From: Heterocephalus glaber
Lineage: Eukaryota; Chordata; Mammalia; Rodentia; Bathyergidae
Length of the DNA stretch: 64,000 bases
Assembly (NCBI RefSeq): GCF_000247695.1
Contig: NW_004624734.1
Coordinates: forward strand, 10,349,276 to 10,413,275
Direction: 5' to 3'
Notes under the pieces: model-generated
Databases searched by the model: none
Told to the model about the DNA's origin: nothing
Seen by the model: only the letters and a program-made list of their open reading frames with translations
Shown here: positions 36,291-48,400 of the stretch, in pieces
Layout: each line of letters begins with the position of its first letter
How positions within the stretch are numbered: position 1 is the first letter of the stretch
Made by a program: the position numbers and the translations under genes

Positions 36291-39200
36291 TTGTACCTTG
36301 GATGGCTAGACATATGCTCCATCCCTGGATGCCAGCAGGTCTTTGGATCTAGTACCCACGTGGAGAAGCTGCCTCAGGTTGCAGCAAGTGAGTTAGGGGT
36401 CCAGGGAAAGCAGCCCAGAAGAACCCCAGAATCAGAGTCCTGGCCAAGCAGAAAGGCGTGGAAACAGACCAGACAGGGAAAGTGCTGGTACTTGGACTGG
36501 GAGTTGAATCCAGCCTCTGGATCCCGGTCCAGTGCTCGCTTTGTTACATCAGGTTGCCATGGGGGTCAGGCATCTTGCAGGGCGGTAGCTCCTGGGAGCT
36601 TGTAGACTGTGGGCCCTGGTGGATGTCTCCCCCTGCCCCTTGGAAAGTGAGAAGTGTGGCTGGGTTCCCTTTGCGCATCTGTATTCTGGGCTGCTGTGAG
36701 GACCTCCTGAGGCCGAGGTGTGGAGCATGGATGTTTAGCCGCAGATTTTGCTGTGATAACCAAACCCTGGAAATGAGTGTCCACTGGTGCCTGGTTCTTC
36801 GTGCCTGGCCTCCTCCCTCCCACACCTGGGTAGGAAAATGAGTCTCTACTGCAGAATGCTGTGGAGCTGGGACATGGGTCAGAGCCTGCTCTGAGTGCAG
36901 CATGGGCAGCCAGGGCCCCTGAGCTAGACTGTCCCAGACCTGCCGGCCTCCTGCTGGGGTGTGGCTAGGGAGGCCCAGGGCAACTGGAAGCATCAATTTC
37001 CTGCTTCTCCCTGGTGCCCAAGGGGCACTAGAAGGGGGCCCATCTGTTTTGATTGGAAACACAAAGGCCCTTGGGAGAGGGCAGGTGCTGCTGCTGGGAA
37101 GGCTGCAAACAGTGTGTGTGTGGGGGGGGGGTCCTATGCCCACTCCAGGTAGTTAGCACTTGGAAAAGAAGAGTCAGACACAAAGAGTAAAACCTCGGGT
37201 CTTCTTATGCGTATCCTGTCAATTATCAAACAAGCCCTCTGTGGGCTCCCTATTCGCACCCATGCTGAGCAGTGAGGAGCCCAGGTGCCTGCCTCTTTGA
37301 GGCCTGTTGGCCAGGCCAGAGCTGGACATGCAAACCCTAAGCAACTGACATAGCCTACACGGCTGACCAGGGCTGTGGGAGCACAGTGAACTCTGAGAGA
37401 GTGGGGAGTGTTGGCTGGGGAAGGCTTCCCTGAAGAGGTCTTGAGCAGGGTATTGAAGGATGTATAGGAGTCTTCAGAAAGGATTCACAGCAGAGTACTT
37501 CCTAAGCAGCAGGGATGGTGGGCTTAATGGCCTTGAAATATGCTCAAGAGTGAGGTATCCTGGCAAAAGTCAACAGCCTCTGTAGGTGCAGAGGACTTGG
37601 GCAGCCCTGAGGTGAGTCTGGAAGCTTTAATGGGGTAGGAATGAAGGGCTCTGTCCGCTGAGCTGTGGAGTTGGGTTGCGGCAGGGGAGGGACTGTCACA
37701 TTCAGGATGAGTGAGAATGGTCTAGAGTGGACACTCTGGCAGTGAAGTAGACACAGGTTGCGGTGGAGCTGCAGACCTGTTTCACTCATTAACGCAGTGT
37801 CTGTTTCTGGGGCTGCTGTAATGAGCACCACGCGCTGGGTGCTGCAGAATCATAGGAGTTCATTGTCTTGCTCAGGGGAGCACAGAAGTTTAAGATCAAG
37901 CTGTATGTTGGGCCTCGATGCCTCTTAGGGCGCTTTGTGTGTGGGGGCGGATCTGGCGCAGCCTGACTCTCAGCTTCCGGTAGCTCTTGGGCCTGTGGCA
38001 GAGCACCAGCCCGAATGTGGTGTTCTCCCTGCCTGTGTCCAAGTTTCTCCTTTTATAGGGACACCAGTGTGACCTCACCTTAACTGCTTACATCTGTAGT
38101 GACCCTGTTTCTAAATAAGGCTATGTTCTGAGGTCTGGAAGCTAGGACGTCGTTATGTCAATTCTGGGGACCCAATTCAACTCAGAACATTCAGTGTCGA
38201 TTTTTGGAGCATTCCTGTGTGCCTGGTGCTGGAGATTCAGTGGGGACAGGCGAAGTCCCCATCCTCATGCAGTTGACATTCTAGCAGAGGAAGACAGGGT
38301 GTAAGTAAACAAGTGGCCGTGTCTGTCATGGCCTGAAGTGCTGAAGCAAACTAAGGTGATAGGGATGGGTGGGGAGGTCCAGAAGGCCTCTGATGAGCAG
38401 CATCACCCGAGTCATGTGAAGAGGCAGAGGAGCACCCCAGGAGAGGAACAGCACGTGGAAAGGCCCCGAGGTGGACATGGGCGTGTCCTGTGGGAGGAAA
38501 TGAAAGAAGGCCAGGGTGGCTGGGACTCAGAGCAAGGTGAGCAAGGGCCAAATGAGGTCAGAGCTGGGAGACTGTTTTCAAAACACCGAGTCTTTCTCTA
38601 AGGGAGGAGGCTGTTGGGGAGTGTCTTACTCAGCTTGTGCTGCTGTAATCAATGCCATAGACCGGGGAATTTATAATAACTGGAAATGTATTGGCTTCCA
38701 GTTCTGGAGGCTGGGAAGTCTGAGATCAAGGGCTGATGTTCTTGCTGTATCCTAATGTGACAAGGGTAGAATGATAGGTGAGAAGCCAGAGATAAGGGCC
38801 TAGGCACATCTGCTCCCATGAGAACGCCTTAGTCCAGCCCTTATGGGGAGCTCCCGTGGCCTAATCCCTTCTTAAAGCTACCGCCTCTTAACACTGTTCA
38901 GTAACAGATAAATTCCAACATGGGTTTGGGCGGGGACATCCAAGCTGCGGCATCCTGCCTCCCCACTCCATGCTCCATTATGTACTTCTCTTACTCAACA
39001 TGCACCCATTCCGCCCTGGTAGCTCCCAAAGTCTTAACTCATTCTAGCCCCACTCAAAAGCCCGAAGTCCAGAGTCTCAAATGAGTCTTGTATGTGTGGG
39101 ACTCAGGAAGGTCATATCCTGAGGCAGATTGCTCTCCAGCTATGCAGCATGAAGTTGCACAAATTATGCACATCCAAGACACCATGGAGGAACAGGCCTG

Positions 39201-42200
39201 GGACAGACACTGCCTTCCAAAGGAGAAGTAGCCAAGAAGGAAGGGGCACTGGTCCTAAGTAAGTCCAACACCCACAGGGTGAATAACATTAAATCTTGAG
39301 GTTCTCGGAATAACCTTCCTTGACTCTTATTTCCTGCCTGCTGGACCCAATAGGCAGGGGTTGGGCCCCCAGGGCTTTGAGAAGCCCACGATATGGCTTT
39401 GCTTGGCACAGCCTGTGCAGCAGTCTCAAGGTTGGAGCCTTGTGTCTGCTGCTCTCTCAGGCTGCTGTTATACACTGGTATCTCTACAGTCGGGATCATG
39501 CCAGCTGTCCTGTTCCTATGGCTATACAAAAATTACTGTGGTGGGAACTCTCTCCAGTGGCCCTGCCCTGTGACAGGTCCCTTTGCTCCCAGGCTGTCAG
39601 CAGTATCCTTTGAGAAAGCCCTGGCTCCACAGCTCTGTGTTCTCTAGGCTTGCAGGGCAGCCCCATACCCATTGTACCACAAGTCACTGCCGTGGCCACT
39701 GGGGCCTCAGCACTGGCCATATCCAGCCTTGCCCAAGCCACAGCTGCCCACCAGGAATATAGGCTGTCCTGGAATACAGGGAGCAGATGCTTGGGCAAAG
39801 CAGGTGGCACCTGTGCCAGACTCCTTTCTAGTCATATTCATCCTTTTAGCAAAGGCCCGCTTGGTGACTCCTTTGGTTTGCTGTCCCACAGATGTACAGA
39901 TGTGGTTTCATTCTTTACATGGCCAGGCTGCAAACTTTGCTCATTTCATTCCCTTGGATTATAAAGTCCATCTTTATAGCATTTCTCTCCTCTCACATTT
40001 TACTCTCTGTGGTTAACATGTTCACAATGGAGCTGTAATTCATACATCTCCCTGCTGAGCAGCTTGAACCACTGGTGGTACATGCATGATTGTCCCATGT
40101 ATGACTGTACCATTTCTACCACCAATGGTACAAGCTGCCCAATGGGAGAGTCATGCATGTACCACTGGTAGTTCAAGTCAATGGGAACGTGTTGAAAGAA
40201 GACACTCAGCAGCTTGGCTGCTTTGCTACTTAGAGAGTTCAACTACCAGGTATCCTAGCTCATTGCTCTTAAATTTAGCCTTTCACAGAGCCCTTGGGCA
40301 AGTTATCTGCCACCTTATGATGAGGAAGTCCTTCCTCATTTCCAGCTGAGACCTTATCAGCCTGACTTTTACTGTCCAGATTTGTATCAGCACTCTGCTC
40401 ACAGCCACTTAAGCAATCTCTAAGAAAATTCAGACTTTCCCTACAGCTTTCCTCTTCTTGAGCCCAACCCAGGCTTGGCCTTTAATGCTCCATTCATGGT
40501 GATATAGGCTGTCTCCAACATGCATTTCAGAACTATTCCAGCCCGTGCCCATCACCCAGCTCCAAGGCCACTGCCATTACTATTTTCAGGAATTTGTTAG
40601 AGCAACAGCTACTCTAAGAGAATATCACAAACTGAGTAATTTAAAATGAATAGAGATTTATTAGGATATGGTTCTGGAGCCTGAGAAATCCAAGAGCAAG
40701 GTGCTAGCATCAGGCTAGCATCATAACAGAATGGAAGGCATATGGCAGAAGGAGAAAGCTAGTGAGACCAAGAGGGAATGAATATGCTCCATGATAATGG
40801 CCAATGGCATTAGTTCACTCATGAGGGCAGAGCCCTGACTTTTTACTGCTGTTGCAGTGGCAATTAAGTCTCAATTTGAGTTTGGGAGCAGACAGGTGTC
40901 CACACCATAGCAGAGGTATTGAGGAAGGGCATCTCCTCATCTCTGAAGCAGCTTGCACTGGCTGTTTGTGGAGAAACCATCAGGATGGGTCCAGAAATGG
41001 AGGCCAGGAGATGGGTTGGGTAGACTTTATTGCAGCCTTCTTGGGGAAGATGGTAGAGGTTCATACTGTAGACTCAGGAGCAGAGCCAATGTAGTGGAAA
41101 AGTAGAAGAGTGATCCTAGATTTGGGGGTTATACTCTGGGTGGTTGGAGCTGGAGAAGTCTGAGGTAGAAGAAAGAGGTTAGGGACAGGTGAACTGGGAA
41201 ATGCTGGATATATGGAGCATGGTAGGAGATGTTCAGACACAATCGGAGAGGGGACAGTGCTCAGGGGCTCTGCAAAGCCGTCCAGAAACTGCATCCCAGG
41301 GGACCCAGGTGCAGGGTCTTCTCTCAAATGTCTTGGCCAAACAGCAGAGAAGGAACATACAGGAAACTGAGTAATGGCCCCTGCCAAAAGATGTCCATGT
41401 CCTATTCCGAGAACCATGGCTGTTGCCATGTGAGAGGGCTTTGCAGCTGTGTTTAAGGATCTGAGATGGGAAGGTGACCCTGAGTCAGGCAGGTAGGTGC
41501 AGTGATATGACCACAGCATCCTTAGAGAGGGACGAGAGGTCAGAGGGGTACAAGGAGGGGATGTGCCAGGGAATGTGGGCAGCCTCCAGGAGCTGAGGAG
41601 GGCAGGGCACCTGAGTCCCCAGAGTGCTAGAAGGGGCACAGCCCATTCTCATCTTGACTTTAGCCCGGTGGTTCATTTTGGACTTTCGCCCTCCAACTCT
41701 AAGTGATGAAATTTGTGTCATTTTAAGGCATATATATTATATATCCTATCCCCGACCAGGCATTTAAGAGGCCATTTTCTTCTAGTGCCTGGAACAGCCC
41801 ACTGCAGAGACCCAGCCCCTGGCAGGCAGGGCCAGGGCAGTCCGGAAGGGACTTAGACCTTCTGAGAGGGGCAGATAGCCCAGTTCTGAACCTTCCCTGC
41901 CTCCAGCCTCTTCTGGAAACCTGTTGGTGGCCCGGGATCAGGCCGTGCAGTGAGCAGTGGCTTCGGGGGTCTGGGCCTGGTTAAAGAGGTTCACATCAGG
42001 GGGTAGTGTGGAGGGAGATGGGCTGGCAGGAGCTGGGATGGCCCCCTGGCCCCAGGTGGGCGAAGGGATTCAGTGGTGTTCATGGTCAGAGGTGTGACCC
42101 TGAGGCCTGACTGCCGAGTTCATTAGTGTCTCCTGTTAACAGCTGTTTCCAAGCTGAGGCACTGCCTGACTTAGTTAATTAATATCTATTTGTAAACCAG

Positions 42201-42459
42201 CAATTAAAGAGCTAAAATTCTTTCCTGTGGCCTGATTAGCTCTGGCAGGATGATCAGGTGTGGCCTCTCTGCTCCTTCTTTATAACTTCCTGGAAATTTT
42301 CAGCCTGACTTTTAAAAGCAAATACTAATTAGTGCCAGCCAAGGTCAGACCCAGTGCACTGCTCCTGATGTATGAGCCAGCAATTGGAGGGTGTGCCCCC
42401 GTTCTGCCTGGAGTTTGGGTCTCTCATCTTACGGGGGGTGGGACCAGGGCTGCGCTTGT

Positions 42460-42495
<36 letters not shown>

Positions 42496-45400
42496 TGTAT
42501 GTTAAGGATAAGGACTTGGGGTCACCCTGGAGGTGTGCTAGGCAGGGATTTGAGGGCCAAGGTGGTGTCACCTGGACGCCCCAGTAAACACCTGAGACCA
42601 CTACGGGGTGCTGGAGCCAACCTAAGGTTTCATCCCCTGTGGATGGAGGATCCCTGCCCGGGCGGCTTGTCAAGAGGGAGGATTCTAAATAGCATTGAGC
42701 CAAGAAAAAGCCATGGTATCTATAAAATAATATGTATGCAAACTTAAAACACAAACACATAAAAACTTTTTTAGGGGCCGGGGATTTAGCTCAGTGGTTC
42801 CGCCGCCTGCCTCGCAAGTGCAAGGACCCGAGTTCGATCCCTGGTAACCAAAAAACAAAAAAACTTTTTAAAAAGACATCTGCGTTCCATTTATGTGAAT
42901 GTGTAATGAACCATAGTCCTCCAGAGTAGTGAAATTCTGAAGACCAAGTAGAAATGCGGGTGCCAGAGACCAGGGGAGGAGGGGACAGGGAGGTCGTGTT
43001 TAGTGGGGACGGAGTTTCGGACGGGACGATGTTGTTCTGGAGATGGAGGGTGGCGATGGCCACACGAGATCGAATGTGCTCTATGCCACTGAATTGTGCA
43101 TTGAAAATGGTTAAAACAGTGTATTTTGTGTTGCCTGTGTTTCATCACAATGATTTTAGAAGACAGACGGATGTGGAGAGATGTGCCTTAGAAACATGGA
43201 CAGCTGGGGCATGGAGGAATGGGTGCAACTGGGTAAAAGGAATAAACGGAGGCGGCGCAGAAACCAAGGCAGGCAGGAGGTGGGGCCCTAGGTGCCGTCC
43301 AGTGTGTATGCCTCAGTGTCACCGTTTCAAGTAGCATGAGTGAATTTGCCAAATGCAAAGTTGATGCTCAAATGTCCAATGCAGGACCCAAGTGGGCTCC
43401 CGGGCATGTCCTGCCTTGTGCTCCCCTGACCCTCCGTAAAGGTGCCTCATTTTGCCTCGGGATGGAGACTTTCTATACTGAAGTACGTATCTCTCTTTAT
43501 TTAGGATCAACTCTTTAAACTCTTTCCACTTTTCCAGTGATGCCACCTCAGAAACTGCTAAGTAAATATCGCCGGCTTATGTCCTGTGATCCCCTTGCCC
43601 CCGACATTTGGGGAGGGTCTGTTTTTTTTTTTTATTGTTTGTGCCAGTCCATGCCCAAGCAGCATTAGATATGGTTGTTCTGCTTTTTAATCCATTTTTT
43701 AAAAGCCTCAAGCTGTAATTTAAGTTAGCTCTCTGCAAAAACAGCAAGACTTTTATAAAGTCCAAATGCATTGCTAGTGAAGTAATGAGACTTGGAATGA
43801 ATTGGGATGAAGGGGCACTGCCAGGTGGTACAGCTGTGCCTTCTGGCATGCCTGAGGGTCCCCTTGAGATCCATTCAAGGAGAAGGGATTAAGATTGAGA
43901 TTTCTGGGATCCCACTCATATCGTTGGCATCAGCACATGGTGTGAGTACAAAATTAACTGCACGCTGGTGACTGTTGTTTGTTATGCTAATAATGTCAGT
44001 CTCCTGTGATTTAGATCAAAAACTGTAACCTTTTTATAAAATTGCCCCTGAAGTCAGTAAAGCTGTCTTGTAAGTTCAAAAACCCTGCAAATGGAAATAG
44101 GGCAATTTAAAGCTGCGAATCAGAGGTCTACTTAGACTTCAAAATAGAGACTAAGTAGAAAGGAGTTCAAGGTAAAGTAGAAGCTGAGTACCTTCTTGAC
44201 AGTGTTAAAAGGCTTGAAGAAGTGGAAGAGACTAACTTCTCCTGCCCATGTTGCTGATGTCTTTTTTATTGCTGGGGATAAAACCCAGGGCCTTACACAT
44301 GCCAGACGAGTGTTGTGCCCTGAGCTACACCTACAGCCCATGATGTCTTAATGCTGAGCCTGGGTATCACCTAGGAATGGTCCTTGGTCCCCTAGACGAA
44401 CCTCTCCCAGGCTTGGGAGCTGGAGGCAGGACCAGGCTGTCTGTGTGTCTGGGACAGCTGCAGGGCCAGGGCAGCGGCTTGGGCCCAGCCATCCCAAACA
44501 GAACACTGTTTTGTGGCCTGGCAGCCCTGGTCCTTTGAGAGCTGCTGGACTCTGGGCTCTGCATGCCCAGCACTTGGCATGGTTGCCTTTGCATGGCTTC
44601 AGAGTCACACAGGGGTATATTAAATCACTTCCTGCCACAAGGGATCCAACCTTGTTGGTAATGTGGGTATAAAAATGCCCACCTCACAAGATTGCTGTGA
44701 TGATTAAATGAGATAATGGGGATACGAGAGCCTCTGTCCCAGGGTTTGGTATAGAGTAGGGTCACAATAATGGCACTTGTCACTACTTTTGTGTCTTGGG
44801 TTTTGAGTAGCAAGAGATCATCAAATTATCCTCTGTATGTTGGCTCCCAACTTGTGCTCACAGGATGGCTGTTATAAAGAAGTTGCACCTGCATTAAAGG
44901 GAGGAAGAGTGGGGAAGGAGTTGGATTTGCCATCCCTGTTCTTTTTATCCAAATCAAAAACTTTCCCAGCAGGCCCCAACAGACCTCCCATGGGTCTGGT
45001 TGGCTAGTTCTGGTTACATGGCCACCTGTAGCTGCAAGGGAGGCTAGGAAGATGATTGGGAAGGAGGTAGGATAGTCGTGCTTTACCCTGTCATTTTCAT
45101 AATGCTGCCCAGAGTGCAGCTGGGGTTGTTAATGTGGAAGAAATGGGTAGTGGTGGGTAGGACAGTAGCCATCAGATACTGCCGGAGCAGTTGTCTGATT
45201 CCTCTGGGGGTTGCGCAGCCCGCCAGCTTGTGCCATGGTTCCTGGGCAGACAGGGAGGGATCCTGAGGCTGACTTAGTTTTGTAAAGAAAGTTGGGTATG
45301 GGATGGAAACTTCTAGAAATGAAACCCAGAATCCCACATCCCCACCCCAAGCACCTGTACACTCAGGTCCTGTTTTGCAAACACACTTTCTCCTGTCCTT

Positions 45401-48400
45401 TGGGACAACAGATTCTTCTCTATTGTGAGGTTTTCCTCTGGGAAGCTGCCTTGACTCTCCCTCCTAAGTCTAGGGGTGGGCATGTGTGGGCCCACCAGGA
45501 GGGGAGCAAAGGACTGAAGTGTGAGTTCAGGGAGAGCCCAAGCCTGGCTCAGCATGGGAACAGGGAGCACAAAGACTTCATGGAGGTGGTGGCTTTTATT
45601 GTTCATTTAACGGACGTTTCATCTGCCCGCCATACCTGGCTCTATGATGGTCCCTGGGCAATCAGACAGGTGGGCTGGAGATGGTGGACAGTAGGGCCCA
45701 CTGCCCGGTGCTGTACAGCATTGGAGACTGGAGGGAGGGTCATCTGTGCCTCCTGGAGTTGCCCCTTCCCAGTCCCAACGCCTCTCCCCGTCCTGATGTC
45801 AGGTACTGGAATTGGGCCCAGAGAAGGTCATTATCAGAAGTTCAGAGCCTGTCCCTTGCAGAGACAGGAGTGACCCTAAAGTCACCGAGGCTTCACTGTG
45901 TAACCGCGTGGCCCAGCTCTCTGCCTCTGGGGACTCACCTTGGGAGGAAACTACGCCTCAAAGGCACGGGGACGTTCCTGCCATGGGGATGCGGTTTGTG
46001 ACATCAACGGCCCCTCCAGGTGTGGGGTTTGGGTTGGGATTAGCCGTGAGTCAGCAGCGAGGCGGAGGGGCCCCTGGGACAGACCGATGGGCTCCAAGGC
46101 ATCAAGGGAAGGAGGAGCTGCAGCCACAGCTCTGTGCCAAAAACGATGGCATAAAGGAGGAGGGCGGGCGTTTGTTTTCAGATAGAGCAGTTCAAGGCAA
46201 CCAACCTTTCACCCATGCACTTCTGCCTGAAAATGGTCTCCCGGGGTTGCACGCAGGGCCCCCTTATTTTAAACCACAGGCGGCTTGAACATCATCCTCC
46301 TGTGTTGTTTCTGTGCTGACACGAGGAACAGGTTGGAGATGGGGTGCATCACCCACTTTTCTGAGCCCTGATGGGTGGTAGGAAAGCCCACTGTGGGGAG
46401 GTGGCTGTCTGAACACAGATGGCTCCTGCAGGGTCCCGGGTCCTGGAGTTTCCCCTGCCATGGTCCCTCCCTGCCAGCTGAGTTCTTCAGACCTGGAGAG
46501 ACCCTGACTCTGGGATGTTGGCCTTTCTGGGTTGGAAATGACCTTGACCCAGAGCTGAGTTGCAGTGTGACCTTGACCTGCAAGCGGGATGCACAGTGCC
46601 CCCTGTTGCTGGTCAGCTCTGCTGACTCAGGTCTCAGCGCCCTTCCCCATGCTGCCCTCCAGCCCTCCTCCAGTGCCACACAGGGTGGCCTCCCCTGGTG
46701 ACCGACCTTGTTACCTGGCATCATTAGTTTTCCTCTAAGCTACAAGCTTTGCTGGGGTGAGTGGGCACTGGGGTTCTTCCCTCCCTGTTTCCAGCATGAG
46801 ACATTGTACTTGGCATAGGCTGGATCTTCAGGAATTGGTGGGTGAATAAAGGAGTGCATGAGGGAATGGGACAGGAAGGACAGAAGGAGACGAAAGGACA
46901 TGTAAGATTCCTGCATGAAGATTCATTAGGTTTGAGGTTGATGAGGTGAGTCAGTCTGCAGGTTACAGGACAAGTTTCCTATAACCAGAGACACTTCTTC
47001 ATAATGGTACTGATCCCAACCGTCTTGTCTGGGGACAGTGACAGTCCGGGCAAGCATCTCGGATGCTGGTCACATGCTCACAGGTTGAGTGAAGGTATCA
47101 TTTGCTGCTCAGGGTGACCAGGAGCTAAAAGGCTCTCAGCTGGGTGAACCCAGGCAATTTTGGGATGGTCACAACGTTTCATCTTTCCTTGTCTTTCAGA
47201 GTGAAACATCTTTCAACCTAATATCAGAAAAATGTGACATTCTATCGATTCTTCGGGATCATCCTGAAAACAGAATTTATCAGAGGAAAATCCAGGTGAG
47301 CCAGAGGGTAGAAAGATGAGTTTAAATGAAGTGGAATGGAGTTGGGTGCAAAGAAGTGGGTGACGCTTTGAAGACTCAGTTTGCAGCAGGTTCCCGGCCA
47401 ACTATAGCACTCCCAGAATATTCTGGTGCTGGGCCTGTGCCTTAGCAAGAAATCCTTTTCTGGCCAAAAAGACAAAACATTTTTTTTTTTTCAAAAGCTA
47501 AGCATGATTCTTAGAGCTTCATCTACTCCCTGGAACTTTCTTACAACTCTGTGAGGCAAGGACTATTATCCCCCTTTTACAGCTGAGGAAACTGAGGCAC
47601 AATCACAGTACCTGAGTGGCTGAGCTGGGAATTGAACCCAGGTGGCCTGGCCTCATGGACTACCTTCCTGACCACTGCACTGGGGCACCTCCCAGGACAA
47701 GGGCAGTTGCTGCAGGGCCAAGAAGATCACCCTTGGGACCAGGGCAGTAGAAGGCGCGTGGGGCCCATCTCTGGCAGTGCCTCTGCCCTGCTGCACACAT
47801 GGGCGGGACGGGCCAGCTCCAGGACGGACACCCAGTGCTGCTGTAGCCCCTCCTTGGGGTCCTCAAAACACAGGGCACAGCCTCCCGTCCCTGACTTATC
47901 TGAGACTCCCACAAGGGGTGGGTGTCAGTTAGCAGTGTAGGCGGGTGGTGTTGGCATCCTGAGACCCGCACACAGCTGCAGGAGCAGGGGCTGGGGCACC
48001 CCAACTCGTGTCCCTAGTGTCCTCTGGGGGGTTGAGAACAGGGTCTTGTGGGCACCTCCTGGCCAGCCTGCTTCAGGCGGCCCGGACCACTCCAGGCCTT
48101 CTCATCGTTGTGGTGGGAGCTGGGGCTCGCTGAGCCCCTACAAACTGTGCTCCTCTGACAAAACTCTGACAAGGCAGGACAGGGGGCCCAGGCCGCAGAA
48201 GAGGACGCTGGCTGCTCGGAGCAGGCCTGCGGGGGTGCACTGTGGACATTTCTCATACTGTTGAGAAGCGTCTGGAGCACCGTCCAGACGGCCAAGTCTG
48301 CCTGGGAGGCTCCAACCCACCGGCCCATGTCATTTGCTCCCTTGGGTGCCCGCCACACCCCACTCTGCTGCCAGCTGTCACTTCTCGAGGGGCCATTCTT

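Larger units (their letters stand above)
38622..40912 (-). mobile_element. ERVL-MaLR provirus-like element with both LTRs
   Basis: On the minus strand: 5' LTR about 40912-40613, internal region about 40612-38953, 3' LTR 38952-38622. The internal part carries antisense MaLR marks such as CATCCTGCCTCCCCACTCC next to the 3' LTR, CTTAACTCATTCTAGCCCC, and TTTCATTCTTTACATGGCCAGGCTGCAA. MaLR elements are nonautonomous relatives of ERVL. No intact retroviral frame is present; it is an old, heavily diverged copy and its two LTRs differ a great deal. Confidence 0.72.
35843..47199 (+). other. OTUB2: OTUB2 intron 1 (11.4 kb)
   Basis: Begins GTCAGT and ends TTTCAG. It holds an MLT1 LTR, a MaLR provirus, a second MLT1 LTR, a GT microsatellite, ID SINEs and two AT-rich stretches that could be regulatory. 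A large first intron after a start-codon exon makes this the likeliest place for enhancers of OTUB2. Confidence 0.8.

Noticed and set aside
36544..37143. 199-codon open frame on the minus strand in OTUB2 intron 1
   Set aside because: GC-rich, overlaps other frames on both strands, no domain, no splice or poly(A) context.
41061..41639. 192-codon minus-strand frame
   Set aside because: Runs antisense through an MLT1 LTR; low-complexity Ser/Pro/Leu product.
42774..42862. tRNA-like sequence with intact A and B boxes
   Set aside because: It is an ID SINE with poly(A) tail and target duplication, not a tRNA gene; no cloverleaf acceptor stem is formed.
45292..45873. 193-codon plus-strand frame in OTUB2 intron 1
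   Set aside because: No homology recognised, and several other frames are open in the same stretch.
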